From: an uncultured Bacteroidota bacterium
GTDB taxonomy: Bacteria; Bacteroidota; Bacteroidia; Chitinophagales; Chitinophagaceae
Reading direction: 5' to 3'
NCBI GenBank assembly: GCA_903824725.1
Contig: CAIJXU010000064.1
Coordinates: 186,001-250,000, forward strand
Length of the DNA: 64,000 nt
In this document: piece by piece, positions 1 to 9,004 of the stretch
Position numbering within the stretch: the stretch's first letter is position 1
Layout: every line of letters starts with the position of its first letter
Program-made: the position numbers and the translations under genes
The notes under the pieces: generated by a model
The model's database searches: none
Seen by the model: only the letters and a program-made list of their open reading frames with translations
Told to the model about the DNA's origin: nothing

Positions 1-50
1 GAAGCATTTGCAAGCAGTTGTTGCGCAGATAAGGCTGTGAATTAGCCTTA

Positions 51-686
51 TTACAAACCCTCTGCATTTAATTTATTGTATTGGTCAATACAAGCCAACA
101 CTTCATCTACGCCCGTTCTTTTTTCAGCACTCGTTACAAAGCCTTGTGGTAAAAATTGTAATTTTTCGTTTAAGATTTCGAAAAATGATTTTACATTTCG
201 AGCAACCACTCCTGGTTTTTCTTTATCTGATTTGGTAAAAATAACAGTGTAGGGAATTTCCCAAAATACCAGTTGTTGTATAAATTCAATATCGATTTTT
301 TGTGGGCTATGTCTACTATCAATAAGTACAAATACACGATTTAAATTTTCTCTTTTTCTCAAATAGTTTTCAATCATTTGCTCCCATCTTCGACGACTGC
401 TTTGAGATACTTTAGCAAAGCCATATCCTGGCAAATCCACTATATACCATTTGTCTTGTTTCCCTTTGGCAACCGTATTGCTTGTAATTTCAAAATGGTT
501 GATTAATTGTGTTTTACCTGGGGTACCCGATGTTTTAGCTAAGTTTTTTTGTTGACATAAGGCATTGATGATGGATGATTTTCCAACATTACTTCTTCCA
601 ATGAATGCATATTCTGGCACATTCAATTTTGGACATTGATCAAAACTTGGACTGGAGATTAAATAAGTAGCCTTTACAATTTTCAT
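51..686 (-). CDS. engB: ribosome biogenesis GTP-binding protein EngB (YihA/YsxC)
   Basis: Small GTPase of the TrmE-Era-EngA-EngB class, which in other bacteria assists large-subunit assembly in the cytoplasm. The 211 residues show the full set of G motifs: P-loop GRSNVGKSS at about 30-38, DLPGYGF near 84-90, TKSD near 151 and a late SAEK. Length is normal. The ATG at 686 directly precedes the conserved beta strand that leads into the P-loop. The haem-binding gene ends 13 bases upstream on the same strand, so the two may be cotranscribed. The family assignment is secure; the ribosomal role is family knowledge. Confidence 0.96.
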   Translation of the reverse strand: MKIVKATYLISSPSFDQCPKLNVPEYAFIGRSNVGKSSIINALCQQKNLAKTSGTPGKTQLINHFEITSNTVAKGKQDKWYIVDLPGYGFAKVSQSSRRRWEQMIENYLRKRENLNRVFVLIDSRHSPQKIDIEFIQQLVFWEIPYTVIFTKSDKEKPGVVARNVKSFFEILNEKLQFLPQGFVTSAEKRTGVDEVLACIDQYNKLNAEGL

Positions 687-699
687 ATTTTAAATAGCC

Positions 700-1200
700 C
701 TATTTAGCAGGTGCTTTTTGTTTTTTTATCACTAAGCTATCTGCTGGATAGTGCGCCTTCAGTGAATCTCTAATGCTTTGACACCATTGCGTTAAAGTTT
801 CTTTTTCGGCATCCGTTAATCTGGCTTCTTTGTGTATTAAAGTGTAAGAGGGCAATGGCATTTCGCCTTCTTTAATTTGCTCAATTACTTCCTCTAATTT
901 ATGGTTTTGTTTTGCAATTCGATAACCTGCAAATTCATTAAAATTAAAATGGCGTTTGCCGTCTTTTATATGATCGTATAGCCAATAAGCAATGGGTTGA
1001 ATTTCGGCATAAAAAGGATAATTTGTATTGTTGGTATGGCAATCCGCACAGGCTTTACTAACAATTAATTTTACATTGTCTGGCATAGGGTACAATGTAG
1101 AGATATCTTTTTGCGTATCGCCTGAATTATTTTTTGTCGGGCGAATGACTTGTGCTATTACAAATAAGACAACAAGTACAAGGATGATTTTTTTTATCAT
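700..1200 (-). CDS. haem-binding domain protein (Haem_bd-like), cytochrome c type
   Basis: A 166-residue exported protein. An uncleaved anchor or signal segment covers residues 4-18, followed by one CxxCH haem-attachment motif (CADCH, 51-55) in the context HTNNTNYPFYAEIQP, as in the Haem_bd family of Bacteroidota. Only one haem site is present. It lies between gpmI (18 bases upstream) and engB on the same strand. Likely a periplasmic or membrane-anchored electron-transfer or haem-sensing protein; the partner is unknown. Motif and topology are seen; the role is inference. Confidence 0.85.
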   Translation of the reverse strand: MIKKIILVLVVLFVIAQVIRPTKNNSGDTQKDISTLYPMPDNVKLIVSKACADCHTNNTNYPFYAEIQPIAYWLYDHIKDGKRHFNFNEFAGYRIAKQNHKLEEVIEQIKEGEMPLPSYTLIHKEARLTDAEKETLTQWCQSIRDSLKAHYPADSLVIKKQKAPAK

Positions 1201-1218
1201 AAAAGTATTTTTATGCTG

Positions 1219-2736
1219 TTAAGTTAACACATTTCCTGTCATATCTTGAGGGATACTGATATCCATCATAGATAATATAGTAGGGGCGATATCACCTAGC
1301 TTACCCGATTGTAGAGTACCACTAGCATCTTGGTTAATCAAGAACAAAGGAACAAGATTTAAGGTATGGGCTGTATTGGGACTGCCATCAGCATTCATCA
1401 TAAAGTCGGCATTTCCATGATCTGCAGTTACAAGTAAAGTATATCCATTTTCTAAACCCGCTTTCGCTATTTTTTCGACACAAGCGTCCACCGTTTCTAC
1501 TGCTTTGATTACTGCAGAAAAGACACCTGTATGACCCACCATGTCTGCATTTGCATAATTGATGCATATGAAATCGGCTTGCCCCAATTGTATTTCAGGT
1601 AATAATTTATCTGTTAATTCTTGAGCGCTCATTTCGGGTTGCAAGTCGTAGGTAGCCACTTTAGGGGAGGCGGCCATGATTCGGGTTTCTCCTTCAAAGG
1701 GTTGTTCGCGTCCACCATTAAAAAAGAAAGTGACGTGTGGATATTTTTCAGTTTCAGCAATTCGAATTTGTTTTTTATGATGTTGTGCTAAAACATCACC
1801 AAGGGTGTTGACTAAATTATCATTTTCAAATAGGACATGCACTTTTTGAAAGGATTCATCATATCTCGTCATTGTGGTGTAATCAAGTGATAGTTTTTTC
1901 ATATCAAATGCAGGGAAATCTTGTTGTGTTAATACTTCTGTAATTTCTCTACAACGATCCGTTCTAAAATTAAAACACAATACAGCATCTCCTTCTTTAA
2001 TAGTAGCTATGGGTTGCCCGTTGGTTGTAATGATGGTAGGCTTAATAAATTCATCTGTTATGTTATTATCATAATTATCTTGAATGCTCTTTAGAGCAGA
2101 TGATGCAGTAGCTCCTTTTCCATGCACTAAAACATCATACGCTAATTTGACTCTTTCCCATCTTTTATCTCGATCCATTGCATAGTACCTTCCACTTATG
2201 GAAGCAATGGTTCCAACAGAATCTTTTAAATGGTCTTCTACATTTTTTACAAAGGAATAACCACTTTTTGGATCGGTGTCTCTTCCGTCGGTAAATGCAT
2301 GAATAAAAACCTGAGTTAAACCTTCCCTTTTACAAACATCACAGATGGCTTTTAAATGACTGGTATGTGCATGCACGCCTCCGTCACTCACTAAGCCTAA
2401 TAAATGAAGTGGTTTGTTGTTTTTCTTTGCATATTGAATGCTTTGCAATAAGGTGGTATTTTTAGCAAATGAGCCGTCTCTTATGGCAACATTAATACGC
2501 TGTAATTCTTGGTAGACGATCCTTCCTGCGCCAATATTCAAGTGTCCCACTTCGCTGTTACCCATTTGTCCATCTGGCAAACCCACCATTTCGCCGCAAG
2601 TGGTTAATGTACTATTTGGGTATTGGTTGTATAAACTACTTACAAAAGGAGTCTTGGCTTGCTGAATCGCATCTGCACCTGGGACAAGCCCTAATCCCCA
2701 GCCATCCATAATGACTAATATTACTTTTTTGGACAT
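1219..2736 (-). CDS. gpmI: 2,3-bisphosphoglycerate-independent phosphoglycerate mutase
   Basis: Interconverts 3-phosphoglycerate and 2-phosphoglycerate in glycolysis, with two metal ions and a phosphoserine intermediate. The 505 residues match the usual length. The N-terminal metal-site segment MDGWGLG (10-16) and the serine loop MGNSEVGH (catalytic Ser about 61) are intact. C-terminal metal ligands appear in VTADHGNAD and NTAHT. It heads a minus-strand group with the haem-binding gene and engB. No clear TAnnTTTG box was found in the 108 bases before its start. Confidence 0.97.
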   Translation of the reverse strand: MSKKVILVIMDGWGLGLVPGADAIQQAKTPFVSSLYNQYPNSTLTTCGEMVGLPDGQMGNSEVGHLNIGAGRIVYQELQRINVAIRDGSFAKNTTLLQSIQYAKKNNKPLHLLGLVSDGGVHAHTSHLKAICDVCKREGLTQVFIHAFTDGRDTDPKSGYSFVKNVEDHLKDSVGTIASISGRYYAMDRDKRWERVKLAYDVLVHGKGATASSALKSIQDNYDNNITDEFIKPTIITTNGQPIATIKEGDAVLCFNFRTDRCREITEVLTQQDFPAFDMKKLSLDYTTMTRYDESFQKVHVLFENDNLVNTLGDVLAQHHKKQIRIAETEKYPHVTFFFNGGREQPFEGETRIMAASPKVATYDLQPEMSAQELTDKLLPEIQLGQADFICINYANADMVGHTGVFSAVIKAVETVDACVEKIAKAGLENGYTLLVTADHGNADFMMNADGSPNTAHTLNLVPLFLINQDASGTLQSGKLGDIAPTILSMMDISIPQDMTGNVLT

Positions 2737-2844
2737 ATTTTAAACTTTTTGGAAGCTGTAAGTTTGATTTTAATTAAATTGTACCTCAAAGTTTCAAAAT
2801 ACTACGCACATTACAAACTTTAAAGAGTTTTAATCCCAAAAAAG

Positions 2845-3234
2845 ATGCAATTAATCCAAAAAATAGTCCTTGTTCTGAGTTTTACATTTTCATTGAGTGT
2901 GGTTCATGCTCAAAATGAAACCGAAACCTTAGTGCAAACATTGCAAACCGCAAATTTTAGCAATTTGTTATCTTTTTGGAGTCCCGTTTCCGAAGTCAAT
3001 ATATTAGATCAAACTTCTCAAAAACAATTTTCTCCCGCGCAAGCTAATCAACAATTGCAAGTTTTTTTCAATAATAAAAATATCATCGGCTTTGAAAAAA
3101 ATGCAGAGCGAAAAGTAGGTAATACAATTTATATCACGGGTAAGCTGTTATCTGCACAAGGAAAATTTAATGTAAGTTTGCTTTTACAAGACAACAAAAA
3201 AGGAATCTCCATTGTAAGTATTCGGGTAAGTTAA
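2845..3234 (+). CDS. DUF4783 family secreted protein
   Basis: A 129-residue protein with a signal peptide (hydrophobic residues about 6-22, cleavage after VHA). The mature part resembles the DUF4783 family, small NTF2-like proteins common in Bacteroidota. No catalytic residues are recognisable. It lies divergent from gpmI and 35 bases before the SUI1 gene. Probably periplasmic; function unknown. Family recognition is from sequence pattern and has not been tested by a profile search. Confidence 0.75.
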   Translation: MQLIQKIVLVLSFTFSLSVVHAQNETETLVQTLQTANFSNLLSFWSPVSEVNILDQTSQKQFSPAQANQQLQVFFNNKNIIGFEKNAERKVGNTIYITGKLLSAQGKFNVSLLLQDNKKGISIVSIRVS

Positions 3235-3269
3235 TTTTATCTTCTACAAGCAGACACCATTAATGCATC

Positions 3270-3605
3270 ATGAGTAAAAAAAACAAACTTAGTTCTCCAT
3301 TGGTATACAGCACTAATCCTTCGGCATTAAAACCTGAAGAGCAGGAGGAAGTAATCGAGTTACCTATTTCAGAACAACCTTTGCGCGTTATCCTAGAAAC
3401 CAAACACAGGGCAGGCAAAACGGTGACTATCGTTTATGGTTTTGAAGGAGTCATTTCTAGTATGGAAAATTTAGGGAAAGCTCTAAAAAACCATTGCGGT
3501 ACTGGGGGATCTGTAAAGGATGGAGAAATCATTATTCAAGGAGACCATCGTCAAAAAGTGTTTCAATATTTGAAGCAAAAAGGGTATGCAAAAGCGAAGT
3601 TGTAA
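3270..3605 (+). CDS. SUI1/eIF1-like translation initiation factor (YciH family)
   Basis: A 111-residue protein. The C-terminal 70 residues carry the SUI1 fold pattern: GKTVTIVYGFEG, then LGKALKNHCGTGGSVKDGEI and IQGDHRQKV. Bacterial members may monitor start-codon selection, but their role is poorly defined. The N-terminal 40 residues are charged and probably disordered. It follows the DUF4783 gene closely and converges with dnaX, with 27 bases between the stops. Confidence 0.9.
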   Translation: MSKKNKLSSPLVYSTNPSALKPEEQEEVIELPISEQPLRVILETKHRAGKTVTIVYGFEGVISSMENLGKALKNHCGTGGSVKDGEIIIQGDHRQKVFQYLKQKGYAKAKL

Positions 3606-3632
3606 TATAACTGAATCAATTGCAGCGTTCGA

Positions 3633-5441
3633 CTAATAAAATATTTCTAAATTTAATTTAGTTTTTAATTCTTGTACTAATGGATATTGCTCAGCAATGC
3701 GTTCAAATTTTTGCTTGCTGTTTAACCTTAAATGAAGTGGAACATCCTCTCTTTCGCCTGCTTCTACAAGTATGCTAAATTGAATGGCTCTATTTTGAAA
3801 AGTTTCCCAAATTTTTTCAAGTAAATTCATTCTCTCTTGTTCCACAAATTTTTGAGCAGTTAAAGCAGATACGCTTACAGTGAAATGTAATTCATCAAGA
3901 ATCTCTAATTGTGCTAATTTGAAAGTGCCTGCAGCCGAATGCTTTAAAGCGGTTTGGAGATAGAGGGTGTAGTCCTCCCAGCATTTTCTAAGGGCATCAA
4001 TTTTCAATGGGATGGCCTCTTTTACTTCTTCAATATTGTATTGGCTGCCATATTTATGCTGTAAGGCGGCAAGTAAATTTTTTTTATTACTGCTTTCTTG
4101 AGGAGTAGTGCTAGCTGTTGATGGGCTAGCAGGGGATGATTTGACTTCCTGAACGATAGCCTTTGCTGGTGAAGGTGTTGGAGCAGCAATCACTTTGACG
4201 ACAGGATCTGCAGTTTCAATAACTAATTTAGCCTGTTCATTCACCACCATTTTACCAAATGGAACTATACGTTTAGTTTTTATAGGATAATGTACATCAA
4301 CTAGTTTTTTTTTTACAAGTTGCCCCTCTTCCATACTCAATTCAATAGCTTGTTGTAAAAAATTAAGCTTTATAATAGCAAGCTCTACATGTAATCTTTT
4401 ATTACGAGCCATCTTAAATTGAATTTCAGACTCGTTTAAAATATTTAAGGCACTTACCATATAAGGGGTGCTTATTTTTTGCGCAGTCGTAATATATTGA
4501 TCACGCCATCCTTCGATAGACTCTAATAAATGCGCGCTTGCCGTATCCTTGCAAACCAATAGGTTTCTGATAAAGGCGGCAAATCCATATAATACCATAT
4601 CTCCCTCAAATCCTTTTTGATTGATTTCGTCATATAGGAGCATGGCACTTGTTAAATCCTGCTCCATTAAATGATTTAACAATTTAAAGTAGTAGGCCTC
4701 GTCTAAAATATTTAAATGCTCCAGTGTATTTTCATAAGTTAATGCACCATTTGAAAAACTTACAATTTTATCTAGAATACTTAAAGCATCACGCATACAA
4801 CCTTCGCTTTTTTGAGCAATGAGTTGAAGTGCATTTTTTTCTGCTTTAATTTTTTCTTTACTGACAATTTCCTCTAAGTGTAAAACAGTGTCATTGGAAT
4901 TAATGCGTCTGAAGTCAAAAATTTGACACCTACTTAATATGGTAGGAAGAATTTTATGTTTTTCGGTGGTGGCTAAAATAAAAATAGCGAAAGGTGGAGG
5001 CTCCTCTAATGTTTTCAAAAATGCATTAAAGGCACTTGAGCTTAACATGTGTACCTCATCCACAATATATATCTTGTATTTTCCAGCTTGAGGGGCAAAA
5101 CGAACCTGCTCCACTAAGGTTCTAATATCATCTACAGAATTATTACTAGCGGCATCTAATTCATGAATGTTTAAACTGGATCCTTTTTCAAAGGAGACGC
5201 AACTCTCACAAGTATTACAAGCTTCTCCTTCCTTAGTGATTTTAGTACAATTGATGGTTTTGGCTAAAATGCGCGCACAAGTTGTTTTACCCACACCCCT
5301 TGGTCCACAAAATAAAAAGGCATGTGCCAAATGATTGTTTAAAATGGAATTTTTTAAAGTCGTAGTAATATGCGACTGCCCCACCACGGTATTAAAGTTT
5401 TGGGGTCTGTATTTGCGGGCTGAAACAATAAAATTTTCCAT
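3633..5441 (-). CDS. dnaX: DNA polymerase III subunit tau (and possibly gamma)
   Basis: Clamp-loader ATPase of the replisome. The 602 residues show Walker A GPRGVGKTT (46-54), four zinc cysteines (65, 75, 78, 81), DEVHMLS, and the sensor region SRCQIFDFRR. The clamp-loader core (domains I-III) ends near residue 370. After it come a low-complexity Pro/Ser/Ala linker and a C-terminal tau region. Codons 376-379 contain a run of ten A residues (plus-strand T at 4305-4314). Adding or losing one base there gives a stop within three codons, so a gamma-like protein of about 379-381 residues could be made (see findings). A -7 box lies at 5471-5478. Confidence 0.97.
   Translation of the reverse strand: MENFIVSARKYRPQNFNTVVGQSHITTTLKNSILNNHLAHAFLFCGPRGVGKTTCARILAKTINCTKITKEGEACNTCESCVSFEKGSSLNIHELDAASNNSVDDIRTLVEQVRFAPQAGKYKIYIVDEVHMLSSSAFNAFLKTLEEPPPFAIFILATTEKHKILPTILSRCQIFDFRRINSNDTVLHLEEIVSKEKIKAEKNALQLIAQKSEGCMRDALSILDKIVSFSNGALTYENTLEHLNILDEAYYFKLLNHLMEQDLTSAMLLYDEINQKGFEGDMVLYGFAAFIRNLLVCKDTASAHLLESIEGWRDQYITTAQKISTPYMVSALNILNESEIQFKMARNKRLHVELAIIKLNFLQQAIELSMEEGQLVKKKLVDVHYPIKTKRIVPFGKMVVNEQAKLVIETADPVVKVIAAPTPSPAKAIVQEVKSSPASPSTASTTPQESSNKKNLLAALQHKYGSQYNIEEVKEAIPLKIDALRKCWEDYTLYLQTALKHSAAGTFKLAQLEILDELHFTVSVSALTAQKFVEQERMNLLEKIWETFQNRAIQFSILVEAGEREDVPLHLRLNSKQKFERIAEQYPLVQELKTKLNLEIFY
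4305..4314 (-). other. ten-A slippery run in dnaX, candidate gamma-forming site
   Basis: Ten consecutive A in the coding strand, spanning the last base of codon 376 and Lys377-379. It is the longest homopolymer I noticed in the window. With eleven A the frame reads ACT AGT TGA; with nine it reads AAC TAG. Both alternative frames therefore stop at once, right after the clamp-loader core. Thermus dnaX is known to make gamma by transcriptional slippage on a similar A run; use of this site is inference. Confidence 0.55.
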
Positions 5442-5470
5442 ACTTGACGCGCAATATACACATTCAAAAT

Positions 5471-5478
5471 CAAAAGTA
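5471..5478 (-). promoter_or_regulatory. -7 box of the dnaX promoter with overlapping inverted repeat
   Basis: The minus strand reads TACTTTTG, an exact TAnnTTTG match 29 bases before the dnaX ATG. A perfect 8-base inverted repeat (GCGCAATA at 5449-5456, TATTGCGC at 5477-5484) brackets the expected transcription start and overlaps the box. Confidence 0.55.
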
Positions 5479-5526
5479 TTGCGCTACTAATTAAATCTTA
5501 TCCCCTTATTTTTAAACAGGTAAAAA

Positions 5527-6711
5527 TCAAGACCCTTTTTTGTATTCCATCAATGGGTGTCGCTCAAAAGGGTGCTTATTGGGGTCGAAAATGTACCTAA
5601 AAGTAACCATTCTTCTGCTGGGGCTTGCCTCCAAGCTTTTATAAACATTGATCATTTTTGGGTTCCATTCTCCAGCCCAGCCCATTTCATATTGGTCGTA
5701 AACTTTTATCTTATTTAAAAGTAGGTGGCAGGCGTAAATTAAAAAACTATCAATCCCCAATGCTTGGTATTTTGGAACCACGCCAAATGCCAATCCTGTT
5801 AATTTATTATTTTGTCCTTTCCATTTCATCCATAAGAGCTGCAATTTTTGTCGCCATCCTAATGCCCCATTAAAATGTTTAAAATATTGATTCACATCTG
5901 GTATATTAATAAACATGGCAATGGGTTCTTCCTTGTAGTAAGCAAACCAAATGACCCTTTCATCCATGACGGCCTTTAATGAGTTAAATAATTTTAAAAT
6001 TTGATCTAGGGTAATTACTTTTTCTTCCCCGTGTTGCGCCCATGCTGCATTATAAACGGTAACAAAATCTTGAGCAAATTTTGGAATCCTATTTTTATCA
6101 AGATGCACTGCTGTGTACTCTGGCTTAGAAGTGAATTTGGTATATCTTTCTTCAAAGCGAGAGGGAAGGGGCTTTAATAAATTTTTACTGTAATAATATT
6201 GGTTATAATAATTTTGAAAACCATATTGTGTTAGTAGTTGTTCATAATAAGGCGGATGGTAGGACATGCCATACATGGGTTCTGCATCAAATCCTTCCAC
6301 CATTAAGCCCCAACATTTATCTCTATCACCAAAATTAATGGGACCATCCATGGCTTCCATTCCATTTTGTGTTAACCAAATTCGTGCTGTATTTAAAAGC
6401 AAGTTGGCTGCACCTTGATCATGGATACAATCAAAAAAACCAATACAGCCAGTAGGAAAGTCGGTTCCTTTATTTTTATATTCTTTATAATAAAATGCAG
6501 CAATTCTCCCAATGGTTTCACCATTTTCATTTTGTAAAATCCACCTAATTGCCGACCCATTTTTAAATAATTTATTTTGAGAGGCATCAAACACTTGCGC
6601 TACCTCCTTGTCTAATGGACGAATATAGTGGGGGTTGCCTTTTTGGAGGGTCGCGTTTATGTCCAAAAACGCTTTATGGGTAGCAGGCGAATTAACTTCA
6701 ATAATATTCAT
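5527..6711 (-). CDS. GNAT-fold acetyltransferase-like protein (YghO-like)
   Basis: A 394-residue cytoplasmic protein with an acetyltransferase-like pattern: ETIGRIAAFY near residues 66-75, GCIGFFDC near 88-95, and a second half with FGVVPKYQALGID that looks like an acyl-CoA loop. It resembles the large YghO-like proteins of Bacteroidota, whose substrate is not established. It is the last gene of a dnaB-rsmE operon, 9 bases after rsmE. The next minus-strand gene (dnaX) has its own promoter. Fold class moderately sure; substrate unknown. Confidence 0.65.
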   Translation of the reverse strand: MNIIEVNSPATHKAFLDINATLQKGNPHYIRPLDKEVAQVFDASQNKLFKNGSAIRWILQNENGETIGRIAAFYYKEYKNKGTDFPTGCIGFFDCIHDQGAANLLLNTARIWLTQNGMEAMDGPINFGDRDKCWGLMVEGFDAEPMYGMSYHPPYYEQLLTQYGFQNYYNQYYYSKNLLKPLPSRFEERYTKFTSKPEYTAVHLDKNRIPKFAQDFVTVYNAAWAQHGEEKVITLDQILKLFNSLKAVMDERVIWFAYYKEEPIAMFINIPDVNQYFKHFNGALGWRQKLQLLWMKWKGQNNKLTGLAFGVVPKYQALGIDSFLIYACHLLLNKIKVYDQYEMGWAGEWNPKMINVYKSLEASPSRRMVTFRYIFDPNKHPFERHPLMEYKKGS

Positions 6712-6720
6712 TGCTACAAA

Positions 6721-7422
6721 TTAAAATATTTTTAACACACTCAATGCAAAAATGCCTGCTGTTTCAGTTCTTAATCTAGTAGGACCTAAATGTATAGGAA
6801 GATATTGTTGTTGCATGGCAGCTGCAATTTCATTAGGTGTAAAATCGCCTTCGGGTCCAATCAATAATATCACATCATCTGTTGCCACTACTTCTTTGAT
6901 ATTTTTTTTGTCCCCTGTTTCGCAATGGGCTAATAATTTTACTGAAGCCTGATGCTTTGTCAAACATTCATTGAAGGTAATAGGTGCTGAAAGGGAAGGC
7001 AGCCATGCTTGCTGACTTTGAATCATAGCAGACTGCAATATATGTTGCATGCGATCCATCTTACAACGTTCATGTATTGTTCTTTCGCAAATTAAAGGGA
7101 CTATTTGATGCACGCCCATCTCAGTTGCTTTTTCAAAAAGCCATTCTAGTCGAACCACATTTTTTAATAAAGAAATACCGATGGTGATTTTTTGTCTCGG
7201 TGCTTGAATAACTTGATGCGATTGAATGGAAACAAGGGTATTGCTTTTATGGGCTGATTGTATCGTCGCTTGAAAAATAGTACCAGCGCCATTGGTGAGA
7301 TCGATGTTAGCGCCTTCCTGCATTCTAAGAACTTGAATACAATGCTTGCTTGTTTCGGGACTTAGTTGGAAGTTTTGGTTTCCTATCGTTAATAAAGGTT
7401 CATAAAAATAGGGTACAGACAT
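6721..7422 (-). CDS. rsmE: 16S rRNA (uracil1498-N3)-methyltransferase
   Basis: SPOUT-class methyltransferase that modifies U1498 of 16S rRNA using SAM. The diagnostic C-terminal knot motifs are present: LLIGPEGDFTPNEI and LGPTRLRTETAG. I chose the ATG at 7422 (protein begins MSVPYFYEP, 233 residues), which is one base after the dnaB stop. Longer in-frame starts at 7443 and 7458 would overlap dnaB and lack family similarity. The tight junction implies translational coupling to dnaB. Confidence 0.93.
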   Translation of the reverse strand: MSVPYFYEPLLTIGNQNFQLSPETSKHCIQVLRMQEGANIDLTNGAGTIFQATIQSAHKSNTLVSIQSHQVIQAPRQKITIGISLLKNVVRLEWLFEKATEMGVHQIVPLICERTIHERCKMDRMQHILQSAMIQSQQAWLPSLSAPITFNECLTKHQASVKLLAHCETGDKKNIKEVVATDDVILLIGPEGDFTPNEIAAAMQQQYLPIHLGPTRLRTETAGIFALSVLKIF

Positions 7423-7423
7423 A

Positions 7424-8989
7424 TTAAAATGGTTGGTCGTCATTAATGCCTTCGTCAAATTCCCCTCCGTTCATTTTGCTCCCTTGAATAAAAAAGCGTC
7501 CGCCATCAGCACTTGTATTGCCAGGAAGGGAAGAAACAGGCTTGTAATTATTTCCTAATCCTGGGATACCGCCTTCTCCATCCCATTCTTCGAATCTTTG
7601 AATATCTAATCTTGCTCTTAATTTAATTAAATCTAAAGATCCATTACGATGCTTTGCAATTCTGATATGCGTTTCACCTTGCGTACTTTCGCCCATTTCG
7701 TTACTCATTACTTCGTAATATTCAGGTCGATAAATAAACATAACCATATCAGCATCTTGTTCGATCGCACCTGATTCTCTTAAATCACTCAATTGTGGCA
7801 TTTTACTTTCCTTTCTTGTTTCTACCGCACGACTTAATTGAGATAATGCAATGATCGGAATATTTAGTTCTTTCGCCAATGCTTTTAAACTTCGTGATAT
7901 ATTACTAATTTCTTGTTCTCTGTTTGAATTGCGATCACCTAGGCCACTCATTAATTGCAAGTAATCAATTATGATTAATTTAACTTGATGTTTATTCACC
8001 AATCTTCTTGCTTTGGCTCTAAATTCAAAAATATTTAATGCAGCGGTGTCATCAATATAAATAGGGGCCGACTCCAATCGTTTAATTCCCTTTGCATGTA
8101 ATTGTTGGTATTCGTAATCTTCTAATTTACCTCTCGAAATTTTTTCCATTTTAATCTCACTCTCTGCACTTAAAATTCTTTGCACCAATTGTGATGCACT
8201 CATTTCTAAACTAAAAAATCCAACTGGCTGTGGTTTGGTAGGATGCAATGCTGCATTGCGAGCTAGGTTTAATGCAAAGGCAGTTTTACCTACGGAAGGC
8301 CTTGCGGCTAATATGATTAAATCGGTAGGTTGCCAGCCATAAGTAATGCGGTCTAAGCTAGCAAAGCCACTAGGCACACCAGAAATTTCATCTTTCTTAG
8401 TTCTCAATTCATCAATTCTTGTAATAGCAGTAGCTAATGCAAATCCAATATCAACGAAATTTTTCTTCAAATAATTATTGGTGATGTTAAACATTTTTGT
8501 TTCACTGTCATCCAATAAATCAAATACATCCGTGCTGTCCTCGTAAGCATTAGCAATCACTTCGCCACTGATTCTTATCAATTCGCGTTGAATAAATTTT
8601 TGTAAAACGATACGCGCATGCGCATCAATATTAGCTGTAGAAACAACGACATTGGTGAGTTTTGAAATATAATAAGCACCCCCCACGATGTCTAAATTTT
8701 CCTGCATCCTTAATTCCTCAACCACAGTCAACATATCAATGGGCATATTTTTTTGTTGCAAGCTTTGCATCGAACGATAAATCATTTGATGAGATTCAAC
8801 ATAAAAACATTCCGGCTTTAAAATTTCAGTAACGGTATCAAAAGCACTTTTTTCTAATAAGATGGCACCTAATACTGCTTCCTCTAATTCCCTTACTTGT
8901 GGTGGAATTTTTCCATACATCATACTACTAATGTCAACATTGGTATTTTTCTTTTTAGTACGATTGGTATTTATATTAGGGATGGCCAT
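7424..8989 (-). CDS. dnaB: replicative DNA helicase DnaB
   Basis: Hexameric 5'-3' helicase of the replication fork. The N-terminal DnaG-binding domain (VRELEEAVLGAILL) is followed by a RecA-like core with Walker A RPSVGKTA, an EMSASQLVQR segment, IIIDYLQLM (Walker B) and an intact late loop LRESGAIEQDAD. No intein is present. I chose the ATG at 8989 (521 residues, MAIPNINTN). The open frame runs 35 codons further upstream, but that extension is basic, Cys-rich and unlike DnaB. The upstream gap holds DnaA-box-like motifs. Confidence 0.97.
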   Translation of the reverse strand: MAIPNINTNRTKKKNTNVDISSMMYGKIPPQVRELEEAVLGAILLEKSAFDTVTEILKPECFYVESHQMIYRSMQSLQQKNMPIDMLTVVEELRMQENLDIVGGAYYISKLTNVVVSTANIDAHARIVLQKFIQRELIRISGEVIANAYEDSTDVFDLLDDSETKMFNITNNYLKKNFVDIGFALATAITRIDELRTKKDEISGVPSGFASLDRITYGWQPTDLIILAARPSVGKTAFALNLARNAALHPTKPQPVGFFSLEMSASQLVQRILSAESEIKMEKISRGKLEDYEYQQLHAKGIKRLESAPIYIDDTAALNIFEFRAKARRLVNKHQVKLIIIDYLQLMSGLGDRNSNREQEISNISRSLKALAKELNIPIIALSQLSRAVETRKESKMPQLSDLRESGAIEQDADMVMFIYRPEYYEVMSNEMGESTQGETHIRIAKHRNGSLDLIKLRARLDIQRFEEWDGEGGIPGLGNNYKPVSSLPGNTSADGGRFFIQGSKMNGGEFDEGINDDQPF

Positions 8990-9004
8990 AGAGCGTTGAA
9001 TAAG

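Noticed and set aside
1-45. Possible 3' end of a plus-strand gene entering from the left
   Set aside because: All three plus frames reach a stop within 45 bases, with plausible short tails in each; too short to choose a frame. An 8-base inverted repeat (29-36, 44-51) may be a shared terminator with engB but lacks a T run.
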